Assembly (NCBI GenBank): GCA_050297855.1
Contig: JBNKTC010000010.1
Span: 515,378 to 579,377 of the forward strand
Source: SZUA-545 sp050297855
Lineage (GTDB): Bacteria > Campylobacterota > Campylobacteria > Campylobacterales > SZUA-545
DNA: 64,000 bases
Direction of reading: 5' to 3'
Of the stretch, positions 51,841 to 59,669 are shown one piece after another; the first letter of the stretch is position 1; every line of letters starts with the position of its first letter. Both the position numbers and the translations under genes were made by a program. The notes beneath the pieces were generated by a model, which was given only the letters and a program-made list of their open reading frames with translations, ran no database searches and was not told the origin of the DNA.

Positions 51841-52407
51841 ATGAAACCCAATAAACTGATCGCGGCAGCCGCCGCAATGGCTCTTAGCTCCTCCCTGCTT
51901 CTCGCTGCACCCTTCGGCGTCGATGCCGCCCACTCCAGCGTCGGCTTCAAAATCAAACACCTGATGATCAGCAACGTCACCGGCACGTTCAACGCCTTCA
52001 GCGGCAGCTACGACCTTGAAAAAGGCGCGCTCAAGGCCCTCGAAGGCCATATCAAGGTCGCCTCCATCGACACCGGGATCGAAAAACGCGACGCCCACCT
52101 CCGCGCTCCCGATTTCTTCGACGTCGAGAAGTATCCGGAGATCACCTTCGTGATGACCTCCTTCGGCGGCGACAGCGTCACCGGCGACCTGACCATCCGC
52201 GGCGTCACCCGCAGCGTCACCCTCGACGCGGAAGTCTCCGGCACCGTCACGGACCCCTGGGGCGGAACCCGCAGCAGCGTCTCCCTCTCCGGCGCCATCA
52301 AGCGCAGCGATTTCGGGATGACCTGGAACAAGGCGATGGAGACCGGCGGCATCGTCGTCGGGGACAAAGTGAAGCTGATGATCGAGATCGAGGGAATCGC
52401 TAAATAG
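51841..52407 (+). CDS. YceI-family periplasmic lipid-binding protein
   Basis: 188 residues with a signal peptide (cleavage near SSLLLAAPF). Family features: VDAAHSSVGFKIKHLMISNV, TGTFNAFSG, DVEKYPEITF, TVTDPWGGTRSSVSLSGAIKRSDFGMTW. YceI proteins are lipocalin-like and bind isoprenoids/quinones. ATG 51841 follows AAAGGA. Followed by a hairpin and a TetR gene, its probable regulator. Confidence 0.92.
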   Translation: MKPNKLIAAAAAMALSSSLLLAAPFGVDAAHSSVGFKIKHLMISNVTGTFNAFSGSYDLEKGALKALEGHIKVASIDTGIEKRDAHLRAPDFFDVEKYPEITFVMTSFGGDSVTGDLTIRGVTRSVTLDAEVSGTVTDPWGGTRSSVSLSGAIKRSDFGMTWNKAMETGGIVVGDKVKLMIEIEGIAK

Positions 52408-52417
52408 CGATTCTTTA

Positions 52418-52457
52418 GGGCACCTCCAGAAACTCCCTAGGGATCTCAGAGGTGCCC
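52418..52457. terminator. Hairpin between yceI and tetR genes
   Basis: Perfect 9-bp arms GGGCACCTC / GAGGTGCCC with a 22-base loop. Dispersed repeat (diverged copy at 43531-43570); could end or trim the yceI transcript. Confidence 0.5.
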
Positions 52458-52474
52458 TTCAGTATAATGCGATT

Positions 52475-53077
52475 ATGACGACCAAAGAACGGATTCTGGC
52501 CGGGGCGCTCAAGCTCTTCAACGAGGGGAACACCCAGGCCGCTACCACCAACCATATCGCCGCGGCCCTCGAGATGAGCCCCGGCAACCTCCACTACCAC
52601 TTCAAAAACCGCGAGGCGATCGTCTTCGCACTCTATGAACAGATGCTTTCCAAGACGGTCCTGCCCGATGCCGACCTGCCCGTCAGCATGCGGGCCGTCC
52701 ACGAACATCAACTCCATCTCGCCACGGTCTACTGGGAGTACCGTTTCTTCAACCGCGAACTCCTATTTCTGCTTTCACGGGACCCGGCGCTCAAAACCCG
52801 GTACATCGAAGAGAACCGGGCCCACGCCGGAAGGGTCCGCACCGCGCTGGAAGGGCTCGCAGAGCACGGCTACCTGAAGGTGCCCTACGACAATGTCTAT
52901 ACCCACCTCACCGACACGATTCTGCTCTGCAACCAGTTCTGGCATTCGCACCTGGAGACCCTGGGTATCGCCGTCGACGCTTCGGACCTCGCCGGGGGAT
53001 TTGCCCACATCGAGGGGGCCATGCGCCCCTACCTCACCGAAAAAGCCCTCAAAGAGCTCGCCGAGATCGGCGCTTAG
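52475..53077 (+). CDS. TetR-family transcriptional regulator
   Basis: 200 residues: N-terminal HTH (RILAGALKLFNEGNTQAATT, NHIAAALEMSPGNLHYHFKN), then a helical ligand-binding domain. Likely repressor of yceI, and possibly of the divergent MFS transporter, through the palindromes around 51761-51820 (inference). A hairpin separates it from yceI. Confidence 0.9.
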   Translation: MTTKERILAGALKLFNEGNTQAATTNHIAAALEMSPGNLHYHFKNREAIVFALYEQMLSKTVLPDADLPVSMRAVHEHQLHLATVYWEYRFFNRELLFLLSRDPALKTRYIEENRAHAGRVRTALEGLAEHGYLKVPYDNVYTHLTDTILLCNQFWHSHLETLGIAVDASDLAGGFAHIEGAMRPYLTEKALKELAEIGA

Positions 53078-53227
53078 GCGCTACCCAAACTTAGGAATAC
53101 TAAAACTGGAAATAGTTGAGATGCGAGAGAAATGCCCTGGAGCAAGGCTCGACTGCGCGAAAAAAGAGACACGACAAAATGCTAACGCTTCGGAGAAATG
53201 TTGCAGTGCAAGGCTTGAGTGAGAGAA

Positions 53228-53243
53228 GCTTAGTCGACTAAGC
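53228..53243. repeat. Perfect 16-bp palindrome
   Basis: GCTTAGTCGACTAAGC in the 207-bp gap between the tetR gene and nifE; nothing else is visible in that gap. Confidence 0.6.
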
Positions 53244-53284
53244 GAACGAGGGAAAACGCCGCAATGCGACGTTTATCCGGAGCG

Positions 53285-54643
53285 TTAAGCCCAGGGGGCG
53301 GGTTTGGAGACGTTGGCAAATACCGGGTTGTTAAACGCGTGCTTCAGATCTTCTGCGAGGTTCAGGAGCCCTTCGTAGCCGCCGTAGCTGACTTTTTTCT
53401 CCTGGTTGACGTCGATGAAGGAGATCTTCTTTTTGATGGCGGTGTAGAGGCTGCGACCTCCGGCGAGGAGGATGTCGGCTTTGGTTTCGTCGATGACTTT
53501 GGCCTGTTCGGAGGCGGGGGTTTTCATGAGGACGCCGTTGGGTCCGAGGTATTCGCGGGCTTTTTCGATGTCGTCTTCGGTGGACTTGCGGATGGAGGTG
53601 GCGACGACTTCGATGCCGAGGTCCTGCAGGCCCGAGGCGATGGACCACGCCTTGTTGCCCCCGGTGTTGAGGACGGCTTTTCTGCCGGCGAACATCTCGC
53701 GGTAGGGGAGCAGGCGCTTTTCGAGCTTGGCTTCCTCTTCGGCGATGACGCGTTCGGCTTTTTCGATCAGGTCGGTGTCGCCGAGCGCTTTGACGATCTC
53801 GCGAATGGCGAAGGTGGTGTCGCGTTTGCCGTAGAAGGAGACGGAGATCCAGGGGATGTCGTAGTTCTCCTGCATCTTGCGGCACAGCGTGATGAGGGAC
53901 TTGGCACAGACGATGACGTTGAGCTTGGCGCGGTGGGCGGTGCGGATGTCGCCGACGCGGCCGTCGCCGCTGAGGCTTGAGAGGACCCGGATGCCGATCT
54001 TTTCGAAGATGGGGAGGTACTGCCACATGTCGCCGGTGACGTTGTAGTCGCCTATGAGGTTGATGTCGTAGGGGGTGGTGGTTTCGGGCTCTTTGGTGCC
54101 TATGAGGTGTTCGAGCACGGCTTCACCGGCGAGGCGGGAGCCGAGGTTTTTGCCCCCGACGAACCCGGGCGCATGGACGGGAACGATGGGAACCCCGCCG
54201 TGGCGTTCGCTGGCGAGGCGGCAGGTGGTGTCGATGTCGTCGCCCACGAGGGCGGTGACGCAGGTGGAGTAGACGAAGATCGCTTCGGGTTTGTACTGTT
54301 CCATGATGTAGTCGATGGAGTCGTCGAGGCGTTTGTCGCCGCCAAAAATGACGTCGTTTGTCGTGATGCCGGTGGTGAAGCCCATGACGGTATGGTCGCG
54401 GCCTTCGTAGGAGCTCAGCGTCTCACGGGTCTCCCACGACGCGCCGAGGCAGGTCTGGGGGCCGTGGACGAGGTGGACGGCGTCGGCGTAGGGAAAGAGC
54501 GAGATCTGCGCGCCGTCAAAGGCACAACCCCCGGCGGCCAGGCCGGGCTTGGGCTTGTCACACCCCTCCCCTTTTTTCTTGTGGGCGCTGTGGGAACAGG
54601 CGCTTTCGTTCATCAGTTCTTTGATCTTTGCGCGGTTTACCAT
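53285..54643 (-). CDS. nifE: NifE, FeMo-cofactor scaffold subunit
   Basis: 452 residues: LVHGPQTCLGASWETRETLS, TTGITTNDVIFGGDKRLDD, YSTCVTALVGDDIDTTC, VHAPGFVGGKNLGSRLAGEA, LSGDGRVGDIRTAHRAKLNV. An N-terminal Cys/Lys-rich segment (ACSHSAHKKKGEGCDKPKPG) precedes the NifD-like fold. Partner of NifN in cofactor assembly. ATG 54643 follows GGAG. Own sigma-54 promoter; no nifN, nifD or nifK adjacent. Confidence 0.94.
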   Translation of the reverse strand: MVNRAKIKELMNESACSHSAHKKKGEGCDKPKPGLAAGGCAFDGAQISLFPYADAVHLVHGPQTCLGASWETRETLSSYEGRDHTVMGFTTGITTNDVIFGGDKRLDDSIDYIMEQYKPEAIFVYSTCVTALVGDDIDTTCRLASERHGGVPIVPVHAPGFVGGKNLGSRLAGEAVLEHLIGTKEPETTTPYDINLIGDYNVTGDMWQYLPIFEKIGIRVLSSLSGDGRVGDIRTAHRAKLNVIVCAKSLITLCRKMQENYDIPWISVSFYGKRDTTFAIREIVKALGDTDLIEKAERVIAEEEAKLEKRLLPYREMFAGRKAVLNTGGNKAWSIASGLQDLGIEVVATSIRKSTEDDIEKAREYLGPNGVLMKTPASEQAKVIDETKADILLAGGRSLYTAIKKKISFIDVNQEKKVSYGGYEGLLNLAEDLKHAFNNPVFANVSKPAPWA

Positions 54644-54714
54644 AGGGTTCTCCAGTATTGAGATCATAGGTAAAGCAGCTCATGCGCGTGCTTTGTGTCT
54701 ATTGGGAATGTTTA

Positions 54715-54730
54715 TGCAAGTTTTGTGCGA
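54715..54730 (-). promoter_or_regulatory. Sigma-54 promoter of nifE
   Basis: The minus strand reads TCGCACAAAACTTGCA, with CAC and TTGCA as in the classical consensus; 72 bases before the nifE start. Confidence 0.65.
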
Positions 54731-54775
54731 GAAGGGCTTTTCCATCTGGACAAGCACTTAGGCTATAATCACTGT

Positions 54776-55053
54776 ATGAAACGAAAAGAAGCCCTCGAAC
54801 TCCTACAATCGTACAAACAGCGCTTGGCATCGTACGCATCGGTCTCTTTGGATCTGTCGCACGGGATGAAGCCACGGACGGTAGTGATGTCGATGTCGTT
54901 ATCGAAACCGAACGGCCAAATCTTTTCAAACTCTCCCGCATCCGCCTCGAACTCGAAGAGCTGATGCACGCCCATGTAGACCTTGTCAGCTACCGCGACA
55001 GTATGAATACTTTTTTAAAAGAGCACATCCAGTACGAGGCTGTTTATGCCTGA
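54776..55053 (+). pseudogene. Frameshifted MntA-type nucleotidyltransferase
   Basis: It starts MKRKEALELLQSYKQR in one frame; near 54821-54824 the coding continues in another frame as LGIVRIGLFGSVARDEATDG followed by SDVDVVIE, the GSx10DxD minimal nucleotidyltransferase motif of MntA antitoxins, ending EYEAVYA-like at 55053. A single lost base (or two gained) explains it. No intact HEPN toxin partner follows. Likely a dead HEPN/MNT remnant at the edge of the R-M island. Confidence 0.75.
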
Positions 55054-55111
55054 TATCCAACATGCAACAGTGAGGGTATAGGTATCACCTGACACCTATT
55101 TTTCTATTTTT

Positions 55112-55342
55112 TTGACACCTATTTTTCCCGCACTTTGTGCTACACGCCATAACCCCTATATGAGAGCATTCTATGACCGGCTCAAAGAAAATGGAAAACA
55201 CTCAACATCGGCACAGATCGCAGTTATGCGAAAGATGATGCTCATTGCGCACTCCCTTTACAAAAACAATCAGACATTCAATAATGAACTTTATGAGAAA
55301 AGAGTATCATGGAAGCGACAAGAAGATGAGAATGTCGCTTAA
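55112..55342 (+). pseudogene. IS110-family transposase, C-terminal remnant
   Basis: From about 55148 the product reads HNPYMRAFYDRLKENGKHST, then AQIAVMRKMMLIAHSLYKN: the C-terminal end of IS110/IS116/IS902 transposases. The N-terminal DEDD catalytic part is missing. The last residues (KRQEDENVA) are unlike the family. Confidence 0.75.
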
Positions 55343-55389
55343 TTTAAGTCGTTTTTAACGTGGCAACTGGGGTGTACTTCTTTTCTAGC

Positions 55390-58300
55390 TTACAGCTGCC
55401 CACCCACACCTTTAAACTTTTCGACAAAAGCGGCAATCTTCTGAAAAACTTTCTGTTTTTTCGTTAGGTATTGCGGATTAAGCGGGCTCATTTTAGGGAG
55501 AATTGCATTGAGCTCAGTGCCATTTTCACTGGCGAACTCCCTTTTTAACGATGTAGCCATATACCGCTTGGCAGCTTCTACATTCAGGTTTTCATCGCTG
55601 ATCAACTCTTCCGCCTCACGTTGTTGTTCTGCCTGGGCGAAGCTGAAGAATGCATCGATAACGCTGGCTTTATCACCAATCTGGTCCAAGTCAGTTTGGT
55701 TGATAAAATCGACCACCAGACTCTCTTTTGCACGGTTTCCAAGGCTCGCACGAATTAAACGGCGTACTTCTTCAACCAAGGCAGCCTTATCTTTAACCTT
55801 TTTGTTGTGCTCAAAGATCAATTCCAGAATATAGTCGAGATTGATCTCCTGTGATTTAAGCAGATCCACTTCAAAGACAACATCATTCCAGTCGATTTCA
55901 GAACTCTCTTTTTCGTTACCAGCTTTCTCACGGCGAAGCCAGTCGCGAATATCGTTATAGGTTGAGCGGTAGTCTTGTATGGTCCGCTCAGCAGGTACCG
56001 TAATCGCCTGCATAGCACTCAAGTCATCGTCACTTAGGTAATATTTTGCTTTAAACTCTTCTACGGCTTCAGCATTGTCCATATCCAAGCTCTGCAAAGC
56101 TTTTAAACCGGCAAATTCATCGTAGTTTTGCAGTACATTCTCGGCACGCAGATATTCACCGAACAATTTAGAAAACTCTTTTTTATCTTTTTCCGTAACA
56201 ATTTCATCAGGGTCGGGAAAGCGTTGCTGCAACTCTGCCACCACATCCAGGTAGCCGCGTCGTGCCTCACCTGTTGTTGCATCGGTAAAGCCTTCCATAT
56301 ACTCTTTGTAGCTTTTTTCCAACACCACATTTTTCGTGTTCTTGTCACCAAACAGTGTAATAGCATCCACTGTGGCTTTTTCCAGATTACGGAAGGTGAC
56401 GATATTGCCAAAGGTCTTGGTAGCATCGTAAATGCGGTTCGTGCGCGAATAGGCTTGCATCAGACCGTGGTAACGCAGGTTTTTATCCACAAATAAAGTG
56501 TTCATAGTGGGTGCGTCAAAGCCCGTTAAAAACATGCCAACTACAATCAGCAGATCGACTTCCTGGTTTTTCACCCGTTTGGCAAGGTCGCGGTAGTAGT
56601 TTTGAAACGCTTTGCTATCAACACCGTAATTGGTCTTAAATGCCGCGTTATAGTCATCGATGGCCGCACTTAAAAACTCTTTGGCACTGCTATCCATTGC
56701 CGAGGGCTCAAAGCTTTCATCCTGAATATCTCCTACCGCGTCCTGCTCTTCATTGGCAGCATATGAGAAGATGGTAGCCACTTTCAGTGGTTTATCATTA
56801 CCCTCTTGTAACTTTTTGAACGATTCGTAATAGAGCTTGGCAGCATCCACGCTGTTCACCGCAAACATGGCATTAAAGCCTTTGCCATTAGCTTGCAGTC
56901 GATGTGTTTTTTGCTTGAAGTTGTTTAAAATATACTGCGATATCTCGTGGATGCGATCGGGATGCAATAAAGCCTGTTTATTCTCCGCCGCAGTGAGCTT
57001 TTTCTCGTCTTGTTCGCTCTCTATCGCCTTGAACTGCGGGCGTACATCATTGTAATCCACTTTAAACTTCAGCACTTTTTCATCACGAATGGCATCTGTA
57101 ATCACATAAGAGTGCAACTCGCGCCCAAACACGCTTTGTGTATCCTGATCCCCTAACGCATTTTTTCCTGCAAAAATTGGGGTTCCGGTGAAGCCGAACT
57201 GATAGTATTTTTTAAACTTTTTCTGCAGATTATTTTGGGCTTCACCAAATTGGCTACGGTGACATTCATCAAAAATAAACACCACTTGCTTATTGTAAAT
57301 AGCCAGATCACCCTCGCTCTTCATCAGATTATTCAGCTTCTGAATGGTGGTAACGATGATCTTGTTATCGTCTTTGTCCAGATTACGCTTAAGGCCTGCG
57401 GTACTGTCAGAACCGTTAACACTGTCGGGTGAAAAGCGCTGGTACTCCTTCATGGTCTGGTAATCGAGGTCTTTTCGATCGACTACAAAAAATACCTTAT
57501 CGATGAAGTCCAGCTCCGTTGTCAGACGTGCAGCCTTAAAGCTGGTGAGGGTTTTACCCGAGCCTGTAGTATGCCAAATATAACCGCCATTTTGTGGCAT
57601 ATTCTCATTTTTTGATCTGTTCCATTTTTTTGCTTCGTAGGCACTGTTGATTTTCCATAAAATGCGCTCGGTCGCAGCAATCTGATACGGACGCATCACC
57701 AGCAGGGTATCGCTTGAGTCAAATACCGAGTAGTGCAGTAGCACATTGAGCAGGGTCTTTTTCTGAAAAAACGTTGCGGTAAAGTCTTTGAGATCTTTGA
57801 TGAGCGTGTTATCAGCCTTCGCCCAGTTCATGGTGAAATCGAAACTGTTTTTATCGCGCTTGGTAGTGTTGGCAAAATAGCGGCTGTCGGTACCGTTTGA
57901 AATTACGAACAGTTGCAGATATTTGAAGAGTGAATGCTCCGCATTGAAACTCTCTTTGCTATAGCGATGTATCTGGTTGAATGCTTCGCGGATGGCCACA
58001 CCACGTTTTTTCAGCTCGATCTGTACCAGCGGTAGACCGTTGACCAAAATAGTGACATCGTAGCGATTGGCATTCGTGCCGGTTTGTTCAAACTGCTTGA
58101 TCACCTGCACTTTATTGCGGGCAATGTTTTTCTTGTCCAGCAAGTAAATGTTTTGTATATGCCCGTCATCGAAGACAAAATCGTAAATATAGTTATCATG
58201 AATCTTACGAGTTTTGTCGATGATATTATCGCTAGGCTTGTCCAGATACTCCTCGACAAATCGCGACCATTCGCCATCTGAAAACACGACACTGTTGAGC

Positions 58301-58512
58301 TCTTGTAGTTGCACACGCACATTGTGGAGCATTTTTTCAGAGGTGTTTAGAACACTCAGATATTCATAGCCTTGGTTTCGCAAATCTTGAACGAGTTCAC
58401 GCTCCAAGTCCGCTTCAGTTTGATAACCGCTGCCTTGTTGGTCGATCTTGGTGTATCTGTCCAGAACTATGAAGCTATTTGACTCTGCAATGGGTTTAGT
58501 GTTCTCAACCAT
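55390..58512 (-). CDS. hsdR: Type I restriction enzyme, HsdR subunit
   Basis: 1040 residues. Endonuclease core at the N-terminus (D152 in RYDVTILVNG and E166-x-K168 in QIELKKRG), then SF2 translocase motifs: Walker A HTTGSGKTLTSFKA, DECH box VFIFDECHRSQFGEA, FGFTGTPIF, and motif VI region LMQAYSRTNRI. ATG 58512 follows AAGGAAG and overlaps the PrrC-like gene by 8 bases. Cleaves unmodified DNA at a distance in complex with HsdM and HsdS. Lower GC than the nif genes. Confidence 0.95.
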   Translation of the reverse strand: MVENTKPIAESNSFIVLDRYTKIDQQGSGYQTEADLERELVQDLRNQGYEYLSVLNTSEKMLHNVRVQLQELNSVVFSDGEWSRFVEEYLDKPSDNIIDKTRKIHDNYIYDFVFDDGHIQNIYLLDKKNIARNKVQVIKQFEQTGTNANRYDVTILVNGLPLVQIELKKRGVAIREAFNQIHRYSKESFNAEHSLFKYLQLFVISNGTDSRYFANTTKRDKNSFDFTMNWAKADNTLIKDLKDFTATFFQKKTLLNVLLHYSVFDSSDTLLVMRPYQIAATERILWKINSAYEAKKWNRSKNENMPQNGGYIWHTTGSGKTLTSFKAARLTTELDFIDKVFFVVDRKDLDYQTMKEYQRFSPDSVNGSDSTAGLKRNLDKDDNKIIVTTIQKLNNLMKSEGDLAIYNKQVVFIFDECHRSQFGEAQNNLQKKFKKYYQFGFTGTPIFAGKNALGDQDTQSVFGRELHSYVITDAIRDEKVLKFKVDYNDVRPQFKAIESEQDEKKLTAAENKQALLHPDRIHEISQYILNNFKQKTHRLQANGKGFNAMFAVNSVDAAKLYYESFKKLQEGNDKPLKVATIFSYAANEEQDAVGDIQDESFEPSAMDSSAKEFLSAAIDDYNAAFKTNYGVDSKAFQNYYRDLAKRVKNQEVDLLIVVGMFLTGFDAPTMNTLFVDKNLRYHGLMQAYSRTNRIYDATKTFGNIVTFRNLEKATVDAITLFGDKNTKNVVLEKSYKEYMEGFTDATTGEARRGYLDVVAELQQRFPDPDEIVTEKDKKEFSKLFGEYLRAENVLQNYDEFAGLKALQSLDMDNAEAVEEFKAKYYLSDDDLSAMQAITVPAERTIQDYRSTYNDIRDWLRREKAGNEKESSEIDWNDVVFEVDLLKSQEINLDYILELIFEHNKKVKDKAALVEEVRRLIRASLGNRAKESLVVDFINQTDLDQIGDKASVIDAFFSFAQAEQQREAEELISDENLNVEAAKRYMATSLKREFASENGTELNAILPKMSPLNPQYLTKKQKVFQKIAAFVEKFKGVGGQL

Positions 58513-59668
58513 GTTGTTCTTCCTTCTTACGCCAGTAGCCATAGTTATCTACTAAATTATCAAGCAAAACTTTCACAGTTCGCTTCTCTGGCTCTGTTGG
58601 CTCTGCGACTTCTTCATTGGACAAGCTCTTGTGACTACTGAACTGTATGATTCTATACAAATAACCATCCTTATCACCTGGCGCCGTATCTAATAAATCG
58701 GACCACTTTTCGTACTCCAAAAAATGTGCTGTTTTTTCATACAGGTTACGCAATAGCATAAAGTGGTATTTTTGAACGTTATTCTCAGCAATAGCTTGCT
58801 CGATGATCTGCTTTAGATACAAGTGATAAGAAAAACTCTTATTGGAAGCGCCGTCTTTTTCTTCAATAGAAAATGAGCCATCCTCAAAACGCTCTAACAG
58901 ATAGCAGCTTTTCTTATTCAACTCACTGTGCAAGACATTATAAAAAAGTGGGTTATGAGTGGTGACAACAAACTTAAGACTAGAAGGGGCTGACTTTATA
59001 AGTTCCGCAATATCGACGGCCAACTGGATCAGATGATTTTCATCTAACGAACTAACGGGGTCATCGATAAAAACATATTCTAGCTGGTCAAACTGTTTTG
59101 TGTCACGATCATCAGACTCGGGGATATTCAGAATACTGACCACTTGATCAAGCAGGGTAAAGAAAATACTCCAGATAAAATTACTTTCTTCTCCTTTAGA
59201 GATTTTAAAATTACCTGATCGTTCAGTACCAGTATCAAGAGAAAAAGTGACTTCTGGATAAGTTTTTTCGCCGGTCTTCTTTCCCTCTTTAACTACATCT
59301 TCTTCGTGAAATAGTGGGGTTAGTTTATCATTAGCGTAACGTTGGAAGTTTTTTACAATGTCCGTATCGCCACGTTCTCTCAAAATCCAATCTGTGAAGG
59401 AATTGGGCTGAATCTTCAGCTTTGGCTCGCCATCACCCTCTAAATCGTTATCCCAATAAAACAGATCTTCGGTGAAGGCGTTGTAATAGAGGATTTTTTT
59501 ACGGGTTTCACCTTCCCCATCACCATCACCATCATTCTTGGGGGCTATGAGTTCTTTAAACTCCCGCGACAATCGCGTTTTGCCCGAGCCATTAAAGGCA
59601 TAAATCAACTGAACCTTTTTATTGGCATCTTTTAGCTCCTGCGCTATGTCCTTTAGCTCCTTGCCCAT
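58505..59668 (-). CDS. PrrC-like anticodon nuclease / AAA ATPase in hsd operon
   Basis: 387 residues. ABC-type ATPase core: Walker A YAFNGSGKTRLS (residues 25-31 hold NGSGKT), Walker B YVFIDDPVSSLDENH, and switch His VVTTHNP. The C-terminal part has R307-x3-E311 (RNLYE) and a His at 346 (QFSSHKS), the R-x3-E...H arrangement of the tRNA-cutting triad in PrrC and RloC. PrrC of E. coli is also encoded within a type I R-M locus and is kept silent by it until a phage inhibits the R-M enzyme. The role here is inferred from motif and position. Confidence 0.72.
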   Translation of the reverse strand: MGKELKDIAQELKDANKKVQLIYAFNGSGKTRLSREFKELIAPKNDGDGDGEGETRKKILYYNAFTEDLFYWDNDLEGDGEPKLKIQPNSFTDWILRERGDTDIVKNFQRYANDKLTPLFHEEDVVKEGKKTGEKTYPEVTFSLDTGTERSGNFKISKGEESNFIWSIFFTLLDQVVSILNIPESDDRDTKQFDQLEYVFIDDPVSSLDENHLIQLAVDIAELIKSAPSSLKFVVTTHNPLFYNVLHSELNKKSCYLLERFEDGSFSIEEKDGASNKSFSYHLYLKQIIEQAIAENNVQKYHFMLLRNLYEKTAHFLEYEKWSDLLDTAPGDKDGYLYRIIQFSSHKSLSNEEVAEPTEPEKRTVKVLLDNLVDNYGYWRKKEEQHG

Positions 59669-59669
59669 A

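Noticed and set aside
54984..55000. TGT-N11-ACA (TGTCAGCTACCGCGACA)
   Set aside because: Lies in the nucleotidyltransferase pseudogene about 250 bases from the nifE promoter and lacks the TGTTA end; expected by chance.
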